From contig CAMAQI010000066.1 of NCBI GenBank assembly GCA_945860255.1, forward strand, positions 1 to 11,094: a stretch of DNA of 11,094 bases, read 5' to 3'. This document shows, piece by piece, positions 7,010-11,094 of this stretch. The notes below the pieces were generated by a model. The model was not told the DNA's origin, did not search any database, and saw nothing but the letters and a program-made list of their open reading frames with translations. This DNA comes from Methylacidiphilum caldifontis (GTDB taxonomy: Bacteria; Verrucomicrobiota; Verrucomicrobiia; Methylacidiphilales; CAMAQI01). Each line of letters starts with the position of its first letter. The stretch's first letter is position 1. The position numbers and the translations under genes are program-made.

Positions 7010-7219
7010 TTACGCACCAAAGCCCCTTGTTTCAAGTGGCGGCTGAACTCTTTTTGGAATAAAGTCGGCATCTGCACGACCAAAAACCTCATCGGCCCCC
7101 TGCCAATTACACTTTTCCGGAATCAGGAGGATTCCTTCTTTAACTTTTTGAAGAGTTACTCGTTTTCCTTCTAAACGAAAGGCCATCGGAATCCGAACGG
7201 CCTGAGATCTTCCATTCAT
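7010..7219 (-). CDS. vapB: VapB-like antitoxin, N-terminally shortened
   Basis: This 69-residue frame begins MNGRSQAVRIPMAFRLEG, the AbrB/SpoVT-type DNA-binding core of VapB antitoxins. Intact relatives normally have around eight more residues before it (a segment ending K-L-F-x-N-G-R-S-Q-A-V). Here those residues are replaced by the edge of repeat copy 2, which also supplies the ATG. No Shine-Dalgarno is present. Upstream the frame is open only as far as a stop at 7264 and has no other ATG. VLxI-type strands (VTLQKVKEGILLIPEK) follow, then a C-terminal toxin-binding tail up to FIPKRVQPPLETRG. It could still make a small DNA-binding protein, but its toxin is broken and its own start is damaged. 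It may be a pseudogene. Confidence 0.65.
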   Translation of the reverse strand: MNGRSQAVRIPMAFRLEGKRVTLQKVKEGILLIPEKCNWQGADEVFGRADADFIPKRVQPPLETRGFGA

Positions 7220-7305
7220 AAATCGGAATTCAATGCGATGAGAACGAGGCAGAGAATATTTTCATCGAGGAGATATCCTTGATTTCCGTCGTTGACCGAT
7301 TGATG
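7214..7305 (+). repeat. dispersed ~90-bp repeat, copy 2
   Basis: It lies in the same orientation as copy 1. The left end CATAAATCGG (7217-7226) is identical, and the right end CCGATTGATG (7296-7305) has one change. The interior shares CAATGCGATG, AGAATATTTTCAT and GAGGAGATATCCTTG blocks with the other copies. On the minus strand it fills the whole gap between the aminotransferase stop codon (one base away) and the vapB ATG, which lies inside it. Confidence 0.8.
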
Positions 7306-7306
7306 G

Positions 7307-8383
7307 TTAGATCGATTTTAAAGAGTCATCGAGCCAGCTGAGGAGTAATTCAATATTGGCAGTCGATTCATCCCCCATATGAGAGATGCGGAAGGTCGTT
7401 CCCTTAATTTTTCCGTAACCGCCATCGATAATACAGTTATATTTGCTCTTCAACGCCGCGATCATCTTGACGACATCCACCCCTTTGGTGTTTTTGACGC
7501 AGGTAAGACTGACGGAGGCGTAACCCTCTTCGGAGAAGAGTTCAAAGCCGTTCTGCTTCACCCAAGCGCGGGTGATTTCGGCGTTTTTGAGATGACGAGC
7601 AAAACGGTTCTCCATTCCCTCCTCCATGATATCTTCGATCTTACTGCGGAGTGCGTAGAAGTGTGAGATGGAAGGGGTCGTCGGAGTCATGTTGCTTTCA
7701 TGATTTTTACGGAATTCGAGAAAGTCGAAGTAGTAGCCACGATCTTTTAAGCTCTCCGCTTTTTTAAAGGCCTTTTCAGAAACCGCAAACACAGCGGCTC
7801 CTGCTGGAAGGGCAAGGGCCTTTTGGGTTCCGGCGAGCATCACATCGATTCCGAGTTCATCAAATTTAATCGGAACAGCGGTGAAGGAGGAGACGGTGTC
7901 GACGATGAAATGAACCTCGGGATAGCGCTTCATCATCGCAGCGATTTCAGCAAGGGGATTCATCGTTCCGGTGGAGGTTTCGTTATGAATTAAAGTGACG
8001 GCATCAAATTCGCCGGTTTTAATTTTCGCCTCGATCATCGCGGCGGTGATCGCTTGACCCCATTCGACTTGGAGTTTCTCGGCTTGTTTGCCGCATTTCA
8101 GGGCGACATCGTACCATTTATCGGAGAAAGCGCCGCTCATACAGTTGAGCACTTTTTTAGAAACGAGATTGCGAATCGATCCTTCCATGACCCCCCAAGC
8201 GGAGGAGGTACTGACGAAAACCGGTTGTGTGGTGTAAAAAAGCTTTTGTAGTCCGGGCTGAACTTGTGCATAGAGGTCTTGGAACCCTTTTCCACGATGT
8301 CCCATCATGGGAGAGGCAAAAGCCTTCAAGGTTTTTTCAGAAACTTCAATGGGGCCTGGGATAAAAAGTTTGGTGTGTGCCAT
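7307..8383 (-). CDS. class V aminotransferase (alanine-glyoxylate/serine-pyruvate type)
   Basis: This is a fold-type I, PLP-dependent enzyme of 358 residues, like the small alanine-glyoxylate / serine-pyruvate aminotransferases. The N-terminus KLFIPGPIEVSEKTLKAF and MMGHRGKGF (26-34) are the usual substrate-side motifs. The segment VSTSSAWGVMEGSIRNL contains the PLP phosphate-binding turn. HNETSTGTMNPL (133-144) and VDTVSSF (Asp162) contact the cofactor, and GTQKAL gives the Schiff-base Lys188. I start it at 8383 because MAHTKLFIPGP is the normal family opening. An in-frame ATG further out (8464) would run through the palindrome and add unrelated residues. No Shine-Dalgarno is visible. Exact substrates (glyoxylate, pyruvate or phosphohydroxypyruvate) cannot be read. 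It is divergent from the lipoprotein gene. Confidence 0.9.
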   Translation of the reverse strand: MAHTKLFIPGPIEVSEKTLKAFASPMMGHRGKGFQDLYAQVQPGLQKLFYTTQPVFVSTSSAWGVMEGSIRNLVSKKVLNCMSGAFSDKWYDVALKCGKQAEKLQVEWGQAITAAMIEAKIKTGEFDAVTLIHNETSTGTMNPLAEIAAMMKRYPEVHFIVDTVSSFTAVPIKFDELGIDVMLAGTQKALALPAGAAVFAVSEKAFKKAESLKDRGYYFDFLEFRKNHESNMTPTTPSISHFYALRSKIEDIMEEGMENRFARHLKNAEITRAWVKQNGFELFSEEGYASVSLTCVKNTKGVDVVKMIAALKSKYNCIIDGGYGKIKGTTFRISHMGDESTANIELLLSWLDDSLKSI

Positions 8384-8422
8384 AAGTGAAGCCACGGTAG
8401 AGGAGAGAAAATTAAATGGCAA

Positions 8423-8469
8423 CTTTTTTGAAGCAGCCCCCGCCTGAGCGGGGGGCTGCTTCAAAAAAG
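8423..8469. repeat. 47-base perfect-arm palindrome between divergent genes
   Basis: The arm CTTTTTTGAAGCAGCCCCC (8423-8441) pairs with its exact complement at 8451-8469, a 19-bp stem. GCCTGAGCG lies at the tip and can add two further G-C pairs with a bulged G. The order is T-run, GC stem, A-run, so the runs are inverted from a normal Rho-independent terminator on both strands. A separate T7-A8 tract follows at 8472-8486. It sits in the 122 bases between the start codons of the aminotransferase and the lipoprotein, so it lies in both upstream regions. Confidence 0.85.
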
Positions 8470-8505
8470 GATTTTTTTAAAAAAAATAACAAAGAGAGTT
8501 TATTT

Positions 8506-9309
8506 ATGTTAACGAAACGAATTGCGAGTAAGAACCGTATTTTGAGCTTCACGAGCATTTTTTCGAGAGTTTTATTTACGGTGATGGTGATGGCTGCATT
8601 CAGTTGCGCAGAGTTAGTGGAGTTCCCTGCACCGGAGATTATTTTGAAGAATGTTGTAGAGAGAGAGGCCTCGACTCGGAAGGCTCTTGAATCTTGGCAG
8701 TATCTCCAAGTGGTGAGGAATTGGATCGAGAAAAAGCCGGGAGAGAAAGGGGAGATTGAGGAGGATCAAATGAAGGTTCGTCCTCGGACTGAATCCTCTT
8801 TTATGATCTTAAATCCCAAGGGAGTTTGGATTCATGGAGGGACTCCAGGAGATGAAGAGGCCCGGAAAGGGCGCAATATTCAGCGAAATCTCGAGATTGC
8901 GAGCCTTAAGACACTCTTGGAGCGCTTCGATTTTAAAGGGAGGGGAAAAGAGAAAAAAGGGGAAATCGAGGCCTATCGGTTTCATCTTACCCCTAAGTCA
9001 GATTTTAAGCCGAAGAGCCGGATTGATAAAGTAATGAAAGAGGTGGAGGGGGAGCTTTGGGTTGATTTAAGCGACTATTCCGTCATGGGAGTCGAGGGAA
9101 AGTTGGTGAAGGCGACCTCGGTGGCTTGGCTTTTTGCCACGATAGAGTCCCTTCGTTTCGAATATCAGACCGATGTTTTGCCGATCGGACGGGTGATGTC
9201 GGGGTTTGATCTTGAATTAAAAGTGAAAGGGATGGGGGGGAGTTCGACCCGTTATCGTCAGGTGCGGATGAGCGACTATCGATCGAATCCCGGACAAGAT
9301 ATTTGGTAG
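8506..9309 (+). CDS. outer-membrane lipoprotein, LolA/LolB-like fold (putative)
   Basis: Taking the ATG at 8506 gives 267 residues with a lipoprotein signal: basic MLTKRIASKNR, hydrophobic core to residue 30, then MAAFSC with Cys34 as the lipidated residue. GAGAG-like purines lie about ten bases upstream. An earlier in-frame ATG (8416) would start inside the palindrome region and bury the signal peptide, so I reject it. The mature part alternates short strands, for example TESSFMILNPKGVWIHGG, and ends with VEGELWVDLSDYSVMGVEGKL and LRFEYQTDVLPIGRVMSGFDLELKVKG. This beta-rich order resembles the half-barrel of LolA/LolB-like and outer-membrane lipoprotein-sorting proteins, which carry lipid-like ligands. 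The fold is inferred from pattern and no specific function follows. Confidence 0.75.
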   Translation: MLTKRIASKNRILSFTSIFSRVLFTVMVMAAFSCAELVEFPAPEIILKNVVEREASTRKALESWQYLQVVRNWIEKKPGEKGEIEEDQMKVRPRTESSFMILNPKGVWIHGGTPGDEEARKGRNIQRNLEIASLKTLLERFDFKGRGKEKKGEIEAYRFHLTPKSDFKPKSRIDKVMKEVEGELWVDLSDYSVMGVEGKLVKATSVAWLFATIESLRFEYQTDVLPIGRVMSGFDLELKVKGMGGSSTRYRQVRMSDYRSNPGQDIW

Positions 9310-9410
9310 GGAGAAATTCAATAGGAACGCTCTCATGGAGGCATGCGACCACGAATGAGAATGTTTTAAATTGTATTTGTGAATTCGAGATTTTTTAATA
9401 GGGTTATCCC

Positions 9411-9935
9411 ATGTTCTTCTTGATTACGCATTTTATTGCCTTTTGTTTAGGGGCGTGGGCCTGTTCTGCGGTTTTGCTTCCGGCTAAAAAAGGGGCGACA
9501 ACAGCGGTTCAAGAGAGGCCTCCTGCTGTCTTGACGACCTCTTCAGCAGGAATTAATCCGGCAGAGATGCTCAATCAATTAGGGGCGACCTCACAGCAGG
9601 TTTTTACTCCTGAGAATATCAAGCAGATGCAGAATCTGACGGGACAGCTCATGCAACAACTTCCTCAAATGATGAGCTCTCTTGGAGTGCAGAAGGGATC
9701 AAATGCGACAGGTCTGTCTCTGCCCCAAGTCGCTCTACAGAGCCAAAATCAAGATCCTGCTGAGGCGGAGTTAAAGAAACAGATGGAGCAGATTAATCGC
9801 GCTTTAGGGGTTCAAGGAATCACCGAGGCAGAGGTTCGCTCTCTCCTCACTCAAGAGCATTTAGATCCCGATCAGAAGAAGGTTCTCGAACAATTTTTAG
9901 AACTCAGTCGTAAAATCTCGGAGATGAAGCCCTAA
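9411..9935 (+). CDS. hypothetical membrane-anchored Gln/Met-rich protein
   Basis: I do not recognise this 174-residue protein. One hydrophobic segment (about residues 2-24, with ITHFIAFCLGAWACSAVLLP) anchors it. Cysteines at 12 and 18 lie inside that segment and do not form a clean lipobox. The rest is soluble and low in complexity: residues 50-95 are rich in Gln, Met and Leu (for example NLTGQLMQQLPQMMSSLG). Residues 117-172 look helical, with charged repeats typical of a coiled coil or helical hairpin. The upstream AATAGGG eight bases before the ATG is an acceptable ribosome site. Its TAA stop at 9933-9935 lies inside repeat copy 3, so the last codon context was set by the repeat. It is 101 bases after the lipoprotein gene and probably has its own or shared expression; the gap shows no firm promoter. 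Confidence 0.7.
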   Translation: MFFLITHFIAFCLGAWACSAVLLPAKKGATTAVQERPPAVLTTSSAGINPAEMLNQLGATSQQVFTPENIKQMQNLTGQLMQQLPQMMSSLGVQKGSNATGLSLPQVALQSQNQDPAEAELKKQMEQINRALGVQGITEAEVRSLLTQEHLDPDQKKVLEQFLELSRKISEMKP

Positions 9936-10020
9936 ATCGGTCAAAGATCGAAACCAAGGATATCTCCTCCCTAAAACATTCTCGACCCATTTCAATCGCA
10001 TTGAGTTCCGATTTATGAAT
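9932..10020 (-). repeat. dispersed ~90-bp repeat, copy 3 (inverted orientation)
   Basis: Read on the minus strand it begins ATTCATAAATCGG and ends TTTGACCGATTTAG, aligning with copies 1 and 2 over its full length with about two small gaps. CCGATTTATG (10008-10017) is intact; the other end is shortened (CTAAATCGG at 9932-9940). Identity to copy 1 extends a few bases outside, through ATGAATTTTA on the plus strand. It overlaps the stop codon of the preceding gene and the start of the following micro-ORF. Confidence 0.8.
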
Positions 10021-10095
10021 TTTAAAAATACAGTTTTCTTTGTTTTTTTGATCGCAAGCTTTGCTGGATGTTTTTCCTCGGAACGAAAAATATGA
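10015..10095 (+). CDS. micro-ORF with lipoprotein signal (26 residues)
   Basis: The frame reads MNFKNTVFFVFLIASFAGC followed by seven more residues, FSSERKI. It has a basic residue, a hydrophobic core and a good lipobox S-F-A-G-C, with Cys19 as the lipidation site. The mature peptide would be only eight residues. It could be a genuine very small lipoprotein, like entericidin or lysis peptides though shorter, or the leftover start of a larger lipoprotein gene cut by a deletion. The ATG lies in the end of repeat copy 3, and no clear Shine-Dalgarno precedes it. It is followed at 32 bases by the methyltransferase gene on the same strand. Confidence 0.4.
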   Translation: MNFKNTVFFVFLIASFAGCFSSERKI

Positions 10096-10127
10096 CCATT
10101 TGCGAAAGATTTTAAGAGTGAGGGACT

Positions 10128-10649
10128 ATGGATCGTCGACTGCACATCGGGGGAACTCAGCGGGCTGAGGGGTGGGAGGTATTTAATATCGAACCGGCGG
10201 ACTATGTTGATCATGTCGGCAATGCCTCTGATCTTTCTCGATTTACGGATGAGACTTTTTCAGTTCTCTATGCCTCTCATATTCTTGAGCACATTGATTA
10301 CCTTCACGCCGTTGAGAAAACGCTTACGGAATGGAGACGGGTGCTTGTTCCGGGAGGGATGATTTGTATTAGTGTGCCTGACCTTGAGATCCTTGGATCG
10401 TTGCTGCTTCTGAAAGATCGGTACGATGTCAATGATCGTTATCTGCTCATGCGGATGATCTATGGAGGTCATCATACGGAGAACGACTATCATTACGCCG
10501 GGTTTACGGATGATCTGCTTCAGGTATTTTTAATGAAATCCGGGTTTCAGAAAATAGAACGAGTGGCAGAGTTTCCCTATTTCGAGGACACAAGCCGCAT
10601 GAGCTTTAAAGGGCTTCCAATCAGTCTGAACATGCAGGCGGTTCGTTAA
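10128..10649 (+). CDS. SAM-dependent methyltransferase-like protein (class I, type 11)
   Basis: This 173-residue protein matches short class I methyltransferases found near surface-polysaccharide genes. LHIGGTQRAEGWEVFNIEP (5-23) corresponds to the SAM-binding motif I, which usually reads 'LhlGcG....gw.NiD'; here the second half is GGT rather than GCG. DHVGNASDLSRF (28-39) and VLYASHILEHIDY (46-58) are motifs II-IV. LTEWRRVLVPGGMICISVPDLE (66-87) is the 'eW.RVLkPGG.l.isvPDl' block. A second substrate region has HHTENDYHYAGFTDDLL. The ribosome site GTGAGGGACT is good. Its substrate is unknown; glycan or lipid precursors are plausible from family habit. The gene converges with the partial gene to the right, with 12 bases between stop codons. 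Confidence 0.85.
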   Translation: MDRRLHIGGTQRAEGWEVFNIEPADYVDHVGNASDLSRFTDETFSVLYASHILEHIDYLHAVEKTLTEWRRVLVPGGMICISVPDLEILGSLLLLKDRYDVNDRYLLMRMIYGGHHTENDYHYAGFTDDLLQVFLMKSGFQKIERVAEFPYFEDTSRMSFKGLPISLNMQAVR

Positions 10650-10661
10650 GCATGAACTGAG

Positions 10662-11093
10662 TTAGATTCCTAATTCAATCAATCCCATCTTCGATGCGCG
10701 AAGATTCATTTTATTTGCGAACTCGATCTCTTCCTCTAAGGGGTGAAGAAATACCTCCTGAATCAGTTGACGGTTCTCAAGTTCGTTTAATAATCTTCCT
10801 TTTTCCTCGCGTCGAAGCATCCAGCCGTGATGAAAATACTTCCAACGAAGCGAGGCGATTATATCGGGCCCACTGGCGAGCAATCGGTTCCGATGATAAA
10901 AGGGAGAGTTTCCCCAAGATTTTGGATGACGCTCATGGAGGCAAAGTTCGAGCTCATCCATGACAATAAGCCCCTTGGCATGGGTCAAGAAAAGCGAGGT
11001 GAAGATATTATCCCAATAGGCCTCGCCAAAGAAATAGGATTGGAAAAGGGTGCGAATTCGTTCCCATGTGGCGACCCGACAAACATAAAGATC
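10662..11093 (-). CDS. partial protein, C-terminal 143 residues (possibly glycosyltransferase-like)
   Basis: The frame is open to the window edge, so the N-terminus is missing and the true start lies outside. A TTG at 10988 is in frame but is not a likely start, because coding sequence clearly continues upstream of it. The visible part reads CRVATWERIRTLFQSYFFGE, then AYWDNIFTSLFLTHAKGLIV, then ELCLHERHPKSWGNSP and FYHRNRLLASGPD. The GEAYWDN and LHERHP...NSP pattern recalls the acceptor-side region of nucleotide-sugar-dependent glycosyltransferase-like proteins, which would suit the neighbouring methyltransferase. That is a weak resemblance, not a family assignment. The last 50 residues (RREEKGRLLNELENRQLIQE to the end) are charged and helical. 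Its stop faces the methyltransferase stop. Confidence 0.6.
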   Translation of the reverse strand, partial: DLYVCRVATWERIRTLFQSYFFGEAYWDNIFTSLFLTHAKGLIVMDELELCLHERHPKSWGNSPFYHRNRLLASGPDIIASLRWKYFHHGWMLRREEKGRLLNELENRQLIQEVFLHPLEEEIEFANKMNLRASKMGLIELGI

Positions 11094-11094
11094 C

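Noticed and set aside
8395..8422. TTGCCA-17-TACCGT promoter for the aminotransferase on the minus strand
   Set aside because: The -10 matches at only three of six positions, and the leader would be about five bases. It is too weak to list as a feature.
8384..8464. N-terminal extension of the aminotransferase from an ATG at 8464
   Set aside because: The added residues come from the palindrome, and the family opening is KLFIPGP directly after the ATG at 8383.
8416..8505. N-terminal extension of the lipoprotein from an ATG at 8416
   Set aside because: It would translate through the palindrome arm and poly-Lys/Asn codons and place the signal peptide internally. The ATG at 8506 gives a normal lipoprotein signal.
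9312..9378. Possible degenerate fourth copy of the dispersed repeat
   Set aside because: AAATTCA, CATGCGA and GAGAATGTTTTA occur in the right order, but the inverted ends are absent and large gaps are needed. I cannot separate it from chance by eye.

Overview
The window reads as chromosomal DNA from a Gram-negative bacterium of moderate GC content. Genes are densely packed, with lipoprotein signals and several 4-base ATGA gene overlaps. CheD and HDOD genes beside housekeeping genes, a LolA-like lipoprotein and a class V aminotransferase would suit the PVC group (for example Verrucomicrobiota). That placement is inference from gene content and protein style, not proof. Shine-Dalgarno use is mixed: some starts have clear purine boxes, while holA, the solute-binding protein, the HAD phosphatase and the aminotransferase have weak ones or none.

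Left block (about 19-4057, minus strand). A tRNA-Thr(CGT) is followed at 22 bases by cheD (TTG start), then an HDOD-domain gene (4-base overlap), holA (33-base gap), a small membrane-anchored protein (50-base gap) and an HTTM-like multi-pass membrane protein (4-base overlap). Spacing suggests one long transcript starting ahead of the tRNA. A compact pair of overlapping divergent promoters at 4070-4102 separates it from the right-hand genes.

Middle block (4145-6069, plus strand). A family-1 solute-binding protein, with no permease or ATPase gene nearby, overlaps nth (endonuclease III) by ATGA.

Right block (6070-11094). A HAD/phosphoglycolate-phosphatase-like gene is followed by a decayed, oppositely oriented vapBC toxin-antitoxin pair, then a class V aminotransferase on the minus strand. 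A strong 47-base palindrome lies between that gene and a divergent LolA-like lipoprotein gene. Next come a membrane-anchored Gln/Met-rich protein, a micro-ORF with a lipoprotein signal, a short SAM-dependent methyltransferase and a convergent partial gene running off the right edge.

The most interesting non-coding signal is a dispersed repeat of about 90 bp with 10-base inverted ends. It occurs three times: 6152-6243 and 7214-7305 in one orientation, and 9932-10020 in the other. Its edges touch gene starts and stops. Copy 2 supplies the ATG of the vapB remnant and ends one base from the aminotransferase stop codon. Copy 3 overlaps the stop codon of the preceding gene and supplies the ATG of the micro-lipoprotein. 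This looks like a MITE-like or REP-like intergenic element, possibly not described. I see no convincing new defence or metabolic system. No gene-free stretch exceeds 300 bases.
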